Assembly: GCA_028290665.1 (NCBI GenBank)
Contig: JAQGJK010000028.1
Span: forward strand, 1 to 48,898
Direction: 5' to 3'
DNA from: Devosia sp.
GTDB lineage: Bacteria > Pseudomonadota > Alphaproteobacteria > Rhizobiales > Devosiaceae
Length of the DNA stretch: 48,898 nucleotides
Within the stretch, counting starts at the first letter, position 1, and every line of letters begins with the position of its first letter. Made by a program: the position numbers and the translations under genes. The notes below the pieces were generated by a model. It made no database searches, was not told the DNA's origin, and was given only the letters and a program-made list of their open reading frames with translations. Positions 25,753 to 36,103 of this stretch are shown one piece after another.

Positions 25753-26591
25753 TCATGCCCGGCACGGTTCGCGTCGCTGCTGTCCAGCTGTGCTCGGGAA
25801 CCGAGCCGGACCCTAACCTTGCCGCCATCGAGACGCTGGTGACCGAAGCTGTCGCCGGCGGCGCGACCTATGTCCTCACCCCGGAAGTTTCCGTGGTGTT
25901 TGCCGAAAATCGCGAGGGCCTGGCGCGCGTCGCCGGCCCCTGGGAGGGCAATCCGGCGATTACCCGGCTGAGCCATCTGGCCCGCCGCCTCGGCGTTACC
26001 CTGCATCTCGGCTCGATGGCCGTGGCCCTGCCGGATGGACGCTATGCCAACCGTTCGGTGGTGTTCGCGCCCGATGGCGGCATCATTGCCACCTACGACA
26101 AGATCCACCTGTTCGACGCCAGCATTGCCGGGCTCAACGAATACCGGGAAAGCGCCACCTATCGTGGCGGTGACCGGGCGATGGTGGTGCCGGCCGCCGG
26201 CTTCCGGCTCGGCCTGACCATTTGCTACGATGTCCGTTTTCCCGCTTTGCACCGGGCCCTCGCCAAGGCCGGCGCACAGGTCATCGCAGTCCCCGCAGCC
26301 TTCACCGTGCCGACGGGCCAGGCCCATTGGGAAGTGCTGCTTCGCGCCCGCGCCATCGAAACCGCCTCGTTCGTCATCGCCGCGGCGCAGGGCGGCCAGC
26401 ACCAGAACGGCCGCGCCACTTACGGACATTCGATGATCATCGATCCCTGGGGCAAGGTCTTGGCCCGCGCCGAGGGCGACCAGCCGGGGCTGGTCATCGC
26501 CGATCTCGACCTTGCTGCCGTGGGCGAAGCGCGCGCCCGCATCCCAGTGCTCGAGAATGCCCGCGAGTTCAGCACGGATCGCCTCGGCTAG
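25749..26591 (+). CDS. Carbon-nitrogen hydrolase (Nit1-like amidase)
   Basis: A 280-residue nitrilase-superfamily enzyme with the full catalytic triad: Glu46 (LTPEVS), Lys118 (YDKIHLFD) and Cys159 (TICYDVRFP). The closest type is the Nit1/deaminated-glutathione amidase branch, which repairs a transaminase side product of glutathione; coupling to grxC fits that role. Substrate inferred, not shown. Confidence 0.92.
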   Translation: MIMPGTVRVAAVQLCSGTEPDPNLAAIETLVTEAVAGGATYVLTPEVSVVFAENREGLARVAGPWEGNPAITRLSHLARRLGVTLHLGSMAVALPDGRYANRSVVFAPDGGIIATYDKIHLFDASIAGLNEYRESATYRGGDRAMVVPAAGFRLGLTICYDVRFPALHRALAKAGAQVIAVPAAFTVPTGQAHWEVLLRARAIETASFVIAAAQGGQHQNGRATYGHSMIIDPWGKVLARAEGDQPGLVIADLDLAAVGEARARIPVLENAREFSTDRLG

Positions 26592-26734
26592 AGCGCAGTT
26601 GAGCAATGGCTACCGGTTCGCCCCGTCGGAACATCGAGAGACTCAAGCACTGAAGGTCAGGGCTTTCGCCGGCCCCCGGCATGCAGTATTCGAGGAACGC
26701 GGCGCGTGGGGGTTTCCCCTGAAAGGTCGGTTAC

Positions 26735-27160
26735 GTGATCCAGTATTCTATGGTGTGCGACAGGGAGCACAGGTTCGATGCCTGGTTCCGCAATGCCGAC
26801 GCCTATGACCAGCAGGTGGCGCAGGGCATCCTGACCTGTCCGCTGTGCGATAGCCGCGTCGTCCACAAGGCGCTGATGGCGCCGGCCGTGGCGCGGGCCG
26901 GCAGTGAGAAACTGTCGCTGTCGATCGGCCATCCGCAGCATGCAGAACTGCGCGAAATGATGCGCGCCATGCGGAAAAAGGTCACCAGCGAAGCCGATTA
27001 CGTCGGCGACAAATTCGCCGAGGAAGCCAGGAAAATCCATTTCAAGGAAACCAGTACCCGCGGCATCTATGGTGAGGCGACGCGCGACGAAGTCGTCAGC
27101 CTGATCGAAGAGGGCGTCGACGTCATGCCGCTGCCGAGCCTGCCCGAAGAGCAGAATTAA
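26735..27160 (+). CDS. DUF1178 family protein
   Basis: A 141-residue protein of unknown function with a short metal-binding-like pattern: Cys8 with His12 (VCDREHRFDAWF) and Cys35-x2-Cys38 (CPLCDS). The start is GTG (family N-terminus M-I-x-Y-x-x-x-C), with AAAGG upstream. The C-terminus is acidic. It regularly follows the grxC-nitrilase pair in alphaproteobacteria, here after a 143-bp gap. Confidence 0.9.
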   Translation: MIQYSMVCDREHRFDAWFRNADAYDQQVAQGILTCPLCDSRVVHKALMAPAVARAGSEKLSLSIGHPQHAELREMMRAMRKKVTSEADYVGDKFAEEARKIHFKETSTRGIYGEATRDEVVSLIEEGVDVMPLPSLPEEQN

Positions 27161-27238
27161 CTTTCCATCGGCATTCGACGATGATTCAATAGCAAGGCTT
27201 CCGCAGAGCACACTCGACTTTCGCAGAGGAATCTCACC

Positions 27239-28090
27239 ATGCCCACACCTTCCGCCAAGCCCTCGGGCAGTTTTTCCATCGGCGGCGACATGCCCGTCAC
27301 CCGGTTGGGCTTTGGCGCCATGCGCATCACCGGCCGCGGCATCTGGGGCAATCCGGCCGATCCCGAGGGAGCCCGCCGCACGCTGCGCCGCATCCCCGAA
27401 CTCGGCATCGATTTCATCGACACCGCCGACAGCTACGGCCCCTATGTCAGCGAGGAGCTGATTGCCGAAACGCTGTACCCCTATGACAATCTGATCATCG
27501 CCACCAAGGGCGGCCTGGTCCGCACCGGCCCCGACCAGTGGCACCAAATCGGCCGTCCGATGTATCTGCGCCAGCAGGTCCACATGAGCCTCCGCCGCCT
27601 CAAGCTCGAACGCCTCGACCTCTGGCAGCTCCATCGCATCGCCGATGACACCCCGGCCGACGAGCAATTTGCCGAAATCGCCTCGATGCAGCAGGAAGGC
27701 CTGATCCGGCACATTGGGCTGTCCGAAGTCTCAGTCGACGACATCAAAGGCGCCAGCCGGCACTTCAAGGTCACCACCGTGCAGAACCGCTACAACCGCG
27801 ACGCGCGCGGCAGCGACGCCGTGCTCGATTATTGCGAGGCCAACGGCATCGGCTTCATCCCCTGGGCACCGCTCGGCTCCGGCGGGCTGGCGCGCGACGG
27901 CTCGAAACTCGAAGCCGTGGCGAAAACCTATGGCGCGACCGCCGGCCAGATCGCCCTCGCCTGGTTACTCAAGCGCTCCCCGGTCATGCTGCCAATCCCC
28001 GGCACCGGCAAAGTCAGCCACCTCGAAGACAACACCGCCGCCGCCAGCATCACCCTCAGCGACACCGACTTCGCGGCGATCGGCGGGTAG
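27239..28090 (+). CDS. Aldo/keto reductase
   Basis: A 283-residue NAD(P)H-dependent oxidoreductase with a TIM-barrel fold. Catalytic tetrad candidates are Asp61 ([10 protein letters not shown]), Tyr66, Lys90 (IIATKGG) and His132 (DLWQLHRI). The C-terminal [14 protein letters not shown] fits cofactor binding. Substrate unknown. AGAGGA is 8 bp upstream of the ATG. It stands alone between DUF1178 and a toxin-antitoxin pair. Confidence 0.93.
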   Translation: MPTPSAKPSGSFSIGGDMPVTRLGFGAMRITGRGIWGNPADPEGARRTLRRIPELGIDFIDTADSYGPYVSEELIAETLYPYDNLIIATKGGLVRTGPDQWHQIGRPMYLRQQVHMSLRRLKLERLDLWQLHRIADDTPADEQFAEIASMQQEGLIRHIGLSEVSVDDIKGASRHFKVTTVQNRYNRDARGSDAVLDYCEANGIGFIPWAPLGSGGLARDGSKLEAVAKTYGATAGQIALAWLLKRSPVMLPIPGTGKVSHLEDNTAAASITLSDTDFAAIGG

Positions 28091-28190
28091 AATTAGAGAC
28101 ATTTTGGCTTATGCCCCCTTGCCACTTCCCACCGCCGTCAATCTAGCCTTCTAGGGAACGACGCTCGGACTCCGCCAGCCTAATCAGGCT

Positions 28191-28472
28191 CTAAAGACCC
28201 AGTTCGCTGTGAGAGCCGACGCGAACAAGCTGCAAAGTCGAGTCGTCCGGCTTTTGGTAGATCAGCATCAGATCGGGGAAAACATGGCAGTCCCGATGAC
28301 TTTTCCAGTCACCGGCTAGGGCGTGGTCTCGAAAGCGTGGGGCCAGAGCCATGTCGTTTGCAAGATCGGCAATAATTTCTCGAAGCAAAGCTTCTGCAAT
28401 TGGTCCGCGTTGGCTGGTCCGGATGCGCTTGTAGTCCCGGCGGAAGCGCGTGGTCTGTTCAATCCTCCGCAT
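28191..28472 (-). CDS. YafQ-type mRNA interferase toxin
   Basis: A 93-residue RelE-superfamily toxin. It matches YafQ at the key positions: His50 (RDHALAGDW), His63 and Asp67 (RDCHVFPDLMLIYQ) and His88 (VGSHSELGL). It should cut mRNA in the ribosomal A site. It overlaps the antitoxin gene by 14 bp, with the antitoxin upstream as in dinJ-yafQ. Confidence 0.92.
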   Translation of the reverse strand: MRRIEQTTRFRRDYKRIRTSQRGPIAEALLREIIADLANDMALAPRFRDHALAGDWKSHRDCHVFPDLMLIYQKPDDSTLQLVRVGSHSELGL

Positions 28473-28722
28473 TCAAATCTTCGAACAAAGCATCGACCGT
28501 ATCAAACGACTTCAGTCCTCCCCGCCGCGCTTCTTCCATCGCTGCGATGGTTTCGGCATTGGGGACCAGCACGGAAAACGGCAACGCCTCGTCATTGGCA
28601 ATCCGGACCATCATTAGCCGGAATGCATCGGAGACGGTAAGGCCCATGGTGGCGAGCACTGCGGCGGCTTTCTCCTTGGTTTTCTCATCGATACGGGCAC
28701 GGACAACGGCATTGGCAGGCAT
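28459..28722 (-). CDS. RelB/DinJ family antitoxin
   Basis: An 87-residue antitoxin with a ribbon-helix-helix N-terminus (AVVRARIDEKTKEKAAAVLATMGLTVSDAFRLMMVRI) and an acidic C-terminal tail for toxin binding (VDALFEDLNAED). AAGGAG precedes the ATG by 8 bp. It probably represses its own promoter. Confidence 0.93.
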   Translation of the reverse strand: MPANAVVRARIDEKTKEKAAAVLATMGLTVSDAFRLMMVRIANDEALPFSVLVPNAETIAAMEEARRGGLKSFDTVDALFEDLNAED

Positions 28723-28732
28723 GGCGAGACTC

Positions 28733-28771
28733 CTTGGGCCACACTGTAGCCCAAGAAGCCCTTGCTTTCAA
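28733..28771 (-). promoter_or_regulatory. dinJ-yafQ-type promoter and operator
   Basis: On the minus strand, TTGAAA (28771-28766), a 17-bp spacer and TACAGT (28748-28743) form a promoter. Perfect 7-bp arms CTTGGGC and GCCCAAG (28733-28755) surround the -10 box. The -35 box overlaps the ubiG stop codon. Confidence 0.6.
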
Positions 28772-29508
28772 TCTGCTGCCTTCTCCGCCAGCACCATGTA
28801 ATTGACCTCAAGGTCGCGGCTTTTCTTCCAGGCGTCTTCGAGCGGATGATAAACCACGCCCACCTTGTCGGTGACCCGCATGCCGTTGCGGGTGATCAGC
28901 GCGGTGATTTCCTCGGGGGTAAGGAATTTCTTCCAATCGTGGGTGCCTTTGGGCAGCCAGCGCAGCACGTACTCGGCGCCGACGATGGCCAGCGCATAGG
29001 CGCGGGCCGTGCGGTTGATGGTGGCGGTCAGCATCATGCCGCCGGGGCGAACCAGATCGGCACAGCTCTTCATATAGAGCGGCACGTTGTCGACATGTTC
29101 GACCACTTCCATGTTGAGCACGAGGTCAAAGCTCTCGCCTGCCGCCGCGAGGGCTTCCGAGGTCGTCGCCCGATAGTCGATGTCGAGCCCCGATTGCGCG
29201 GCGTGCAGGCGGGCGATGGCGATATTGCGCTCCGCCGCATCGGCCCCGGTGACGCTGGCACCAAGCCGCGCCAGCGGTTCGCACAACAGGCCGCCGCCGC
29301 AGCCGATATCGAGAATCCGCAGGCCCTCGAACGGCCGCATCACCCCGCCATCGCGCTCGAAATGTCGGAGCACGTTCTCGCGGATATAAGCCAGCCGTAC
29401 CGGGTTGAACTTGTGGATCGGCTTGAACTTGCCATCCGGGTTCCACCACTCCTCGGCCAGCTTCCCGAATTTTTCAACTTCGGCATCATTGATGGTGGTG
29501 GCGGTCAT
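28768..29508 (-). CDS. ubiG: Ubiquinone biosynthesis O-methyltransferase UbiG
   Basis: Methylates two hydroxyl groups during ubiquinone synthesis. The 246-residue protein has the SAM motif [16 protein letters not shown] at 65-80, the N-terminal [26 protein letters not shown] and the UbiG-specific [13 protein letters not shown]. Length is normal. It lies upstream of the toxin-antitoxin pair on the minus strand. Confidence 0.97.
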   Translation of the reverse strand: MTATTINDAEVEKFGKLAEEWWNPDGKFKPIHKFNPVRLAYIRENVLRHFERDGGVMRPFEGLRILDIGCGGGLLCEPLARLGASVTGADAAERNIAIARLHAAQSGLDIDYRATTSEALAAAGESFDLVLNMEVVEHVDNVPLYMKSCADLVRPGGMMLTATINRTARAYALAIVGAEYVLRWLPKGTHDWKKFLTPEEITALITRNGMRVTDKVGVVYHPLEDAWKKSRDLEVNYMVLAEKAAD

Positions 29509-29578
29509 CGGCTGGTCTCCTTGCCGACGATACTACTCAAACTGCCCCACGAGCTAAAGCCTCCAATGGCTATCGGCC

Positions 29579-30004
29579 TCAGGCCAGCGGCAGGATATCA
29601 TAGGTGCCGAACGTCCAGATCTGGCCCTCGGGATCGCGCACCGAATATTCGCAGCTGCCATAATCCTCGTCGCGCAGCGGCAGGATGATCTCGAAACCCG
29701 CAGCGACGGACTTGGCGTAATGCGCATCGGGATCCGAAACCACGGCGAACAACGCCATGGTCACCCCGCCGGCTTCGCCCGGCTGCCGCATCAGCTTGCC
29801 GAACGGCGTGTCGGCCACCTGGCTCATCATCACCGCGCCATTGCCGAACTTCAGCTCGCAGTGGACGATCACGCCGGCCTCGTCGCGGAACATCGTCCCG
29901 ACTTCGAAGCCGAATATCTCGGTCAGGAATTTCAGCGCGGCATCGGCATCGCGATAGCGCAGCACCGGGATCAGGGTGGCACGGCTCGGCTTGGCAACTG
30001 ACAT
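29579..30004 (-). CDS. VOC superfamily protein (glyoxalase/PhnB-like)
   Basis: A 141-residue protein with two beta-alpha-beta-beta-beta modules: LIPVLRYRDADAALKFLTEIFGF and VVSDPDAHYAKSVAAGFEIILPLRDEDYGSCEYSVRDPEGQIWTFGTY. The pattern is of the PhnB/glyoxalase-bleomycin-resistance type; substrate unknown. GGAGGAG 8 bp upstream supports ATG 30004 over the longer GTG frame. Confidence 0.87.
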   Translation of the reverse strand: MSVAKPSRATLIPVLRYRDADAALKFLTEIFGFEVGTMFRDEAGVIVHCELKFGNGAVMMSQVADTPFGKLMRQPGEAGGVTMALFAVVSDPDAHYAKSVAAGFEIILPLRDEDYGSCEYSVRDPEGQIWTFGTYDILPLA

Positions 30005-30231
30005 GGCTTTGGCTCCTCCCAAACAAGACTGAAGCTAAACACGTTCCCGTTTTGTTCACAAGCGGTTATCGGAGTTGAGATTTCCAACTGCCATGACGCC
30101 ACCAATACAGTCAGCGCCATCCAGCGCCACCATCCCACCTTTCTTGCCTATCCGCTAATCTTGTGGCATGTCGCCCGCGCTGACCCAACCCGGCGCCACC
30201 TGTCCGGGAACATGAAAATTCCGGATCCCCC

Positions 30232-31494
30232 ATGGCCCGCATCGTGATGAAGTTCGGCGGCACTTCCGTCGCCGATGTCAAGCGCATCCGCCAGGCCGCC
30301 CTGCACGTCAAACGCGAGATCGAGGCCGGCAATCAGGTATCGGTGGTGGTGTCGGCAATGTCGGGCAAAACCAATGAACTCGTCGGCTGGACCCGCGAAG
30401 CCGCTCCCGTCCACGACGCCCGCGAATACGATGCCGTCGTCGCCTCTGGCGAGCAGGTCACCGCCGGGCTGATGGCCATCGTGTTATCTGAAATGGGCAT
30501 TCCGGCGCGCTCCTATGCCGGCTGGCAGGTGCCGATCCACACCGATGACGCGCACGGCTCGGCCCGCATTACCGGCATCGACGCGACCGAACTCGACAAG
30601 CGGATGAACGAGGGCTGGGTGCCGGTCGTCACCGGGTTCCAGGGCGTCGCGCCGTCGGGACGGGTCACCACCCTCGGCCGCGGCGGCTCGGACACTTCGG
30701 CCGTTGCCGTCGCCGCGGCGGTCAAGGCCGATCGCTGCGATATCTACACCGACGTCGATGGCGTCTACACCACCGATCCGCGCATCGTGCCGCGGGCCCG
30801 GCGGATGAACAAGATTTCGTTCGAGGAAATGCTCGAAATGGCGTCGCTCGGCGCCAAGGTGCTGATGATCCGCTCGGTCGAACTCGCCATGGCGCAGAAG
30901 GTGCGGCTCGTGGTGCGCTCGACCTTCGATGATCCGAACGCCCCGCAAATTGCGCCCGATGGCACGCCCGGGGTCCCCGGCACGCTGGTCTGCGATGAGG
31001 AAGAGATCATGGAAAAACAGATCGTTTCGGGCGTCACCATGGCACGCGGCGAGGCCAAGATCACCCTGCGCGATGTGCGCGACCGGCCGGGCGTCGCCGC
31101 GGCGATCTTCGGAGCGCTGGCCGATGAATCGATCATCGTCGACATGATCGTCCAGAACGTCGCCGATGACGGCTCGGTCACCGACATCACCTTCACCGTC
31201 CCCGATGGCGAGTACGACAAGGCCATCCGCACCCTGCAGGCCGCGCAAAACATCGAATACGCCAAGATCGTCGGCTCGAAGGGCAACGCGAAAATCTCAG
31301 TCGTCGGCGTCGGCATGCGCAGTCACGCGGGGGTCGCCGCGTCGATGTTCAAGGCGCTGGCCGACAAATCGATCAATATCCAGTTGATTACCACGTCGGA
31401 AATCAAGACCTCGGTGCTGATCGACGATGAATATGCCGAGCTTGCGGTTCGGGCGCTCCATACGTATTACGGACTGGACAGGCAGGACGTCTGA
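30232..31494 (+). CDS. lysC: Aspartate kinase
   Basis: First enzyme of the lysine, threonine and methionine branch (420 residues). The N-terminal KFGGTSVAD and the substrate region TLGRGGSDTSAVAVAAA and YTDVDGVYTTDPRIV are intact. Two ACT domains follow (about 265-340 and 345-415), indicating feedback control by lysine and/or threonine. It is divergent from the VOC/ubiG side and is followed by ptsP. Confidence 0.97.
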   Translation: MARIVMKFGGTSVADVKRIRQAALHVKREIEAGNQVSVVVSAMSGKTNELVGWTREAAPVHDAREYDAVVASGEQVTAGLMAIVLSEMGIPARSYAGWQVPIHTDDAHGSARITGIDATELDKRMNEGWVPVVTGFQGVAPSGRVTTLGRGGSDTSAVAVAAAVKADRCDIYTDVDGVYTTDPRIVPRARRMNKISFEEMLEMASLGAKVLMIRSVELAMAQKVRLVVRSTFDDPNAPQIAPDGTPGVPGTLVCDEEEIMEKQIVSGVTMARGEAKITLRDVRDRPGVAAAIFGALADESIIVDMIVQNVADDGSVTDITFTVPDGEYDKAIRTLQAAQNIEYAKIVGSKGNAKISVVGVGMRSHAGVAASMFKALADKSINIQLITTSEIKTSVLIDDEYAELAVRALHTYYGLDRQDV

Positions 31495-31557
31495 GCCGCC
31501 CGGCAACTTCGGGTCGGTCGGGCGCTTTCGGAGGGCGGCAGGGCCGCGATTGAGGCG

Positions 31558-33825
31558 ATGGTCACGGCGATAGGCGGTCCCCGCGTCCTGCTCCGGCAGC
31601 TGCGCGAAACCATGGCTGAGCCGCTGGCGTCGCAGGACCGTCTCGACAAGATCGTCAATCTCATCGCCGACAACATGCGGGCTGACGTCTGTTCGTTCTA
31701 CGTGCTGCGCGACGATGGCGCGCTGGAATTGTTCGCCACCCGCGGGCTGAAGCCCGAAGCAGTCCACATGACGACGCTGCAACTGGGCGAAGGTCTCGTC
31801 GGGCTGATCGCCGCTGAAGCCGAACCCCTGAGCCTCGACAATGCGCCGGCCCATCCGGCTTTCCTCTACAAGCCTGAAACCGGCGAGGACGCCTATCTGT
31901 CCTTCCTCGGCGTGCCGGTGCTGCGCGCCGGCCAGACCTTGGGCGTGCTGGTGGTCCAGAACAGCGACCGGCGGCACTATGGCGAGGAGGAAACCGAGGC
32001 GATGCTGACCACGGCGACCATTCTCGCCGAGATGATCGCCACCTCCGATTTCGATACGCTGATCAAGCCGGGCCAGGACATCGACCTCCGGCGGCCCCGC
32101 ATGTTCGACGGTCTGCCGCTGGCCGATGGCATCGCGCTCGGCAAGGTGGTGCTGCACGACCCGCGCGTCGTCGTCACCAATTTCATCGCCGAGGATACCG
32201 AGGCCGAACTCGCCCGGCTCGAAGCGGCGCTCGAACGGATGCGGATGAGCATCAACGACATGCTCGACCATGGCGACATGGTCGCCGCCACCGATCACCG
32301 CGAAATCCTCGAAACCTACCGGATGTTCGCCAATGATCGCGGCTGGGTCGCCCGGCTGAGCGAGGCCATTCAAAACGGCCTGTCGGCGGAAGCCGCGGTG
32401 GAGCGTGTCCAGAACGATACCCGCGCCCGCATGCTGCGCCAGACCGACCCCTATATCCGCGACCGGCTGCACGATCTCGACGACCTCGCCAACCGGCTGC
32501 TGCGGGTGCTGACCGGCGATGGCTCGGCGCTGGCGAAAAAAGACCTGCCGGAAAACTCCATTCTCGTTGCCCGCAACATGGGGCCGGCCGAACTGCTCGA
32601 ATATGATCGCACCCGCATTCGCGGCATCGTGCTCGAGGAGGGGGCGTCGACAGCGCATGTCGTCATCGTCGCGCGCTCGCTCGGGCTGGTGATGGTCGGG
32701 CAGGCCGATTCGATCGTCTCGGTGTCGGAAACCGGCGACGACATCATCGTCGACGGCATTACGGGCAAGGTGCATCTGCGCCCGACGCTCGATATCGAAC
32801 AGAGCTACGTCGAAAAGGTCCGGCTGACCGAAAAACGGCAGGCGCATTACGCGACGCTGAAATCCAAGCCCTCGGTCACCCGCGACGGCATCGAAATCAC
32901 CCTGCTGCACAATTCCGGGCTGGTCGCCGATATGCCGATGCTCGAGGAAACCGGCGCCGCCGGGGTCGGGCTGTTCCGCACCGAACTGCAGTTCATGATC
33001 GCCTCGCGGCTGCCGCGGCTGGCCGAGCAGGTGGCGCTCTACCGCGAAGCCATCCGCCTCTGCGGCGACCGGCCCATCGTCTTTCGGCTGCTCGATATCG
33101 GTGGCGACAAGGTGGTGCCGTATCTGCGCTCGCAAGCCGAGGAAAACCCGGCGATGGGCTGGCGCTCGCTGCGCATCGGCCTCGAACGGCCGGGCTTGCT
33201 CCGCACCCAGATCCGGGCGCTGCTCACGGCCGCTGATGGGCGCCCGATGAAAATCCTCGTGCCGATGGTCACTGAGGTCATCGAGTTCAAAAAGACCCGC
33301 CTCGTCGTTGACAAGGAAATGGACCGGCTGCGTCGCACCGGCCACCCGGTGCCCGCGCGGCTCGAACTCGGCGCCATGGTCGAAGTGCCCTCGCTGCTGT
33401 TCGAACTCGATGCGCTGATGCCGGAGGTCGATTTCGTCTCCATCGGCTCGAACGATCTGGTGATGTTCCTGACGGCCGCCGATCGCGGCAATGCGCGGGT
33501 GTCAAAGCATTATGATCCAATCGGCCGCCCCCGATTGCGCGCCCTGCGCACGGTCGTCGAGGCGGCAACGCTCCACGGCAAATCGCTGACCATGTGCGGC
33601 GAACTGGCCGGCAAGCCGCTCGAAGCGTTGGCGCTCATGGCCATCGGCATGACCAAGCTGTCGATGGGACCGTCCTCGATCGGCCCGGTTAAGGAGATGA
33701 TTCTGGGGCTGGAACTCGCTCCGATCCGCGCTGCGGTCGCCGAGGCGCTGGCCGAAGGCGCCGGCGGCGTGCCGATACGGGCGCTCCTCAAGGATTGGGT
33801 CGACCGGCAAAAGCTGTCGGTGTAA
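31558..33825 (+). CDS. ptsP: PEP-protein phosphotransferase of the nitrogen PTS (EI-Ntr)
   Basis: A 755-residue enzyme I homologue that starts the PTS-Ntr phosphorelay. It has an N-terminal GAF domain (about 10-160), the swivelling domain with phospho-acceptor His367 ([15 protein letters not shown]), and a C-terminal PEP-binding barrel with [27 protein letters not shown] and active Cys680 (TMCGELAG). The GAF domain may sense glutamine, as shown for other rhizobial EI-Ntr. It ends 10 bp before prfA. Confidence 0.96.
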   Translation: MVTAIGGPRVLLRQLRETMAEPLASQDRLDKIVNLIADNMRADVCSFYVLRDDGALELFATRGLKPEAVHMTTLQLGEGLVGLIAAEAEPLSLDNAPAHPAFLYKPETGEDAYLSFLGVPVLRAGQTLGVLVVQNSDRRHYGEEETEAMLTTATILAEMIATSDFDTLIKPGQDIDLRRPRMFDGLPLADGIALGKVVLHDPRVVVTNFIAEDTEAELARLEAALERMRMSINDMLDHGDMVAATDHREILETYRMFANDRGWVARLSEAIQNGLSAEAAVERVQNDTRARMLRQTDPYIRDRLHDLDDLANRLLRVLTGDGSALAKKDLPENSILVARNMGPAELLEYDRTRIRGIVLEEGASTAHVVIVARSLGLVMVGQADSIVSVSETGDDIIVDGITGKVHLRPTLDIEQSYVEKVRLTEKRQAHYATLKSKPSVTRDGIEITLLHNSGLVADMPMLEETGAAGVGLFRTELQFMIASRLPRLAEQVALYREAIRLCGDRPIVFRLLDIGGDKVVPYLRSQAEENPAMGWRSLRIGLERPGLLRTQIRALLTAADGRPMKILVPMVTEVIEFKKTRLVVDKEMDRLRRTGHPVPARLELGAMVEVPSLLFELDALMPEVDFVSIGSNDLVMFLTAADRGNARVSKHYDPIGRPRLRALRTVVEAATLHGKSLTMCGELAGKPLEALALMAIGMTKLSMGPSSIGPVKEMILGLELAPIRAAVAEALAEGAGGVPIRALLKDWVDRQKLSV

Positions 33826-33835
33826 GAGCGCCGTC

Positions 33836-34912
33836 ATGACCACGCTGCCGCACGACAAGCTCGAGGCGCTCGAAACGCGTTTCGACGATATCGAATCCGC
33901 CCTCGCATCCGGCCCCGCCGCCGAGGAATTCGTCCGGCTGTCCAAGGATTATGCCGAACTGCTGCCGGTGGTGACGCCGATCAAGGCCTACCGCAAGGCC
34001 TTGCGGGAATTGCAAGAGGCCGAGGACCTCCGCGCCGGCGGCGATGCCGACATGCGCGACATGGCCGCGACTGAAATCGAAGCGCTCGAACCTAAAATCG
34101 AAGCGCTCGCCAACGACATCCGCCTGCTGCTGCTGCCCAAGGACGAGGCCGACGAAAAATCGGTCATCCTCGAAATCCGCGGCGGCACCGGCGGCGACGA
34201 AGCCGCGTTGTTCGCCGGCGACCTGCTGCGCATGTACCAGCGCTACGCCGAACTGCATCGCTGGAAAGTCACCCTGATGGAGGAAAGTCCCGGCGAATTC
34301 GGCGGCTACAAGGAAGTCGTCGCCAACATTTCCGGCAAGGGCGTTTACGCGCGGATGAAATTCGAGAGCGGCGTGCACCGGGTGCAGCGGGTGCCCGAAA
34401 CCGAAGGTTCGGGGCGTATCCACACCTCGGCGGCAACGGTCGCGGTGCTGCCTGAAGTCGAGGATATCGACATCGACATCAAGGCCGAGGACATCCGCAT
34501 CGATACGATGCGCTCGTCGGGCGCCGGCGGCCAGCACGTCAACACCACCGATTCGGCGGTGCGCATTACGCACCTGCCGTCGGGCATCGTCGTCACCTCC
34601 TCGGAAAAGAGTCAGCACCAGAACCGCGCTACGGCAATGAAAGTGCTGCGGGCGAGGCTCTATGAGCAGCAGCGCCACGCTCGCGATACGGCGCGCTCGG
34701 ATGCCCGTAAGGAACAGGTCGGCAGCGGCGACCGGTCGGAGCGGATCCGGACCTACAATTTCCCCCAGGGGCGCGTCACCGATCACCGCATCAATCTGAC
34801 GCTCTACAAACTCGATAAAGTCATCGTCGGCGAAGCGCTCGACGAGGTCATCGAGGCCTTGATCACCGAACACCAGGCGGCACAGCTCGCCGCCATGGAG
34901 GGCGTCAGCTGA
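33836..34912 (+). CDS. prfA: Peptide chain release factor 1
   Basis: RF1 (358 residues), which reads UAA and UAG. The catalytic GGQ is at 231-233 ([20 protein letters not shown]). The stop-reading PxT-type region lies in [19 protein letters not shown], and [20 protein letters not shown] is typical. The downstream gene prmC methylates the GGQ glutamine, so enzyme and substrate are encoded together. Confidence 0.98.
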   Translation: MTTLPHDKLEALETRFDDIESALASGPAAEEFVRLSKDYAELLPVVTPIKAYRKALRELQEAEDLRAGGDADMRDMAATEIEALEPKIEALANDIRLLLLPKDEADEKSVILEIRGGTGGDEAALFAGDLLRMYQRYAELHRWKVTLMEESPGEFGGYKEVVANISGKGVYARMKFESGVHRVQRVPETEGSGRIHTSAATVAVLPEVEDIDIDIKAEDIRIDTMRSSGAGGQHVNTTDSAVRITHLPSGIVVTSSEKSQHQNRATAMKVLRARLYEQQRHARDTARSDARKEQVGSGDRSERIRTYNFPQGRVTDHRINLTLYKLDKVIVGEALDEVIEALITEHQAAQLAAMEGVS

Positions 34913-34941
34913 CTCAGACCATCGGAGCTGCCTGGCGCGCC

Positions 34942-35766
34942 ATGCGGGATCGTTTCCGCGAGGCGGGCCTCGCCAACCCCGCCCTCGATGCGCGCCTACT
35001 CGCCCAGCACATGCTCGGCTACGACGCGCTCGGGTTGCTGTCCCACGAAGCCGATCCGATCGGCATCATCGATCAGGGCGCCCTGTCACAGGCGGCGCTG
35101 CGACGGCTGCGCGGCGAACCGGTGGCCCGCATTATCGGCCGCCGTGGATTCTACGGGCTCGATTTCGCGCTGTCGCCGGCAACGCTGGTGCCGCGTCCCG
35201 AGACCGAATTGCTGGTCGATTTCGCGCTGCTGGCGCTGCGCGGCAAGGGGCCGGCGCGGCTGCTTGACCTTGGCACCGGCAGCGGCTGCATTGCCATTTC
35301 GGTGCTCGCCAATGTGCGCGAAGTCACCGCGACGGCGACCGATCTCAACCCCGATGCGCTGATCATGGCCCGGCTCAACGCCACCCATCACGGCGTCGCC
35401 GACCGCCTGACCTTCATCGAAGGCTCGTGGACTGAAAAACTGCCGGCGGACCAGCGCTTTGCCTGCATCGTTTCGAACCCGCCCTATATCGAAAGCGCCG
35501 CGATCGACGGGCTGCCAGTCGATGTGCGGGCTTACGATCCGCGCCTGGCGCTCGACGGCGGCAGCGATGGCCTCGATCCCTATCGCATCCTTGCGGAGAC
35601 GCTGCCGGCGCATCTTGACCCCGGCGGCGTGGTGATGGTCGAGATCGGCTCGACCCAGGGCGAAGCTGTTTCAGCGCTGTTTGAAGCCGCCGGTTTTTCC
35701 GGCATCACCCTCGAAAAGGACCTTGCGGGGCTTGATCGGGTGGTCATTGCTCATCATTTCAGTTGA
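34942..35766 (+). CDS. prmC: Release factor glutamine methyltransferase PrmC
   Basis: Methylates the GGQ glutamine of RF1/RF2. It has the catalytic NPPY motif at 179-182 (counted from ATG 34942), the SAM motif LLDLGTGSGCIAIS and the N-terminal-domain motif LVPRPETELLVD. The ATG start given is the first normal one, but family N-terminal helix residues (IGAAWRAMRDRF) begin before it. A CTG at 34909, overlapping the prfA stop as CTGA, could be the true start and would add 11 residues. Confidence 0.93.
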   Translation: MRDRFREAGLANPALDARLLAQHMLGYDALGLLSHEADPIGIIDQGALSQAALRRLRGEPVARIIGRRGFYGLDFALSPATLVPRPETELLVDFALLALRGKGPARLLDLGTGSGCIAISVLANVREVTATATDLNPDALIMARLNATHHGVADRLTFIEGSWTEKLPADQRFACIVSNPPYIESAAIDGLPVDVRAYDPRLALDGGSDGLDPYRILAETLPAHLDPGGVVMVEIGSTQGEAVSALFEAAGFSGITLEKDLAGLDRVVIAHHFS

Positions 35767-36103
35767 AACCCGACCGTATTGACGGGGTCAGGCGATTTTC
35801 TCTTTGTAAAGCCGGCGGGAACCCGCTAGTTTCCCGAGTGTTGACCACGGTGCCACTGCACCACGGCGATACCACTCCGCTCATCAGCGATGCTGATCGT
35901 GCAGCACGGACACGGCGATAGGACCGGTCCGTACCGCCAGCTGCGAGTAGGTGGCGATATCCGAGGCGACACTTTGGACCGTTGAAATTCCAGTCCGCGA
36001 CCCGGCCACACCGTTTTTGGTCCGCCGCCGCGCTGGTTGTAAGCAGCCCGGCTGAGCCGGATGCCGATCGTTAGGGCCTTTCCGAGAGTTATAAAGCGAA
36101 GCA
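35767..36103. other. Intergenic region before the DUF4167 gene
   Basis: About 337 bp without a credible gene. Several weak promoter-like hexamers occur (for example TTGTAA 35804 with TAGTTT 35827), none convincing. A small RNA or a long leader for the next gene cannot be excluded. Confidence 0.4.

Noticed and set aside
31297-33345. 682-codon open frame antisense to ptsP
   Set aside because: Long antisense frames are expected opposite GC-rich genes with biased third positions. It has no recognisable domain and ptsP is intact on the other strand.
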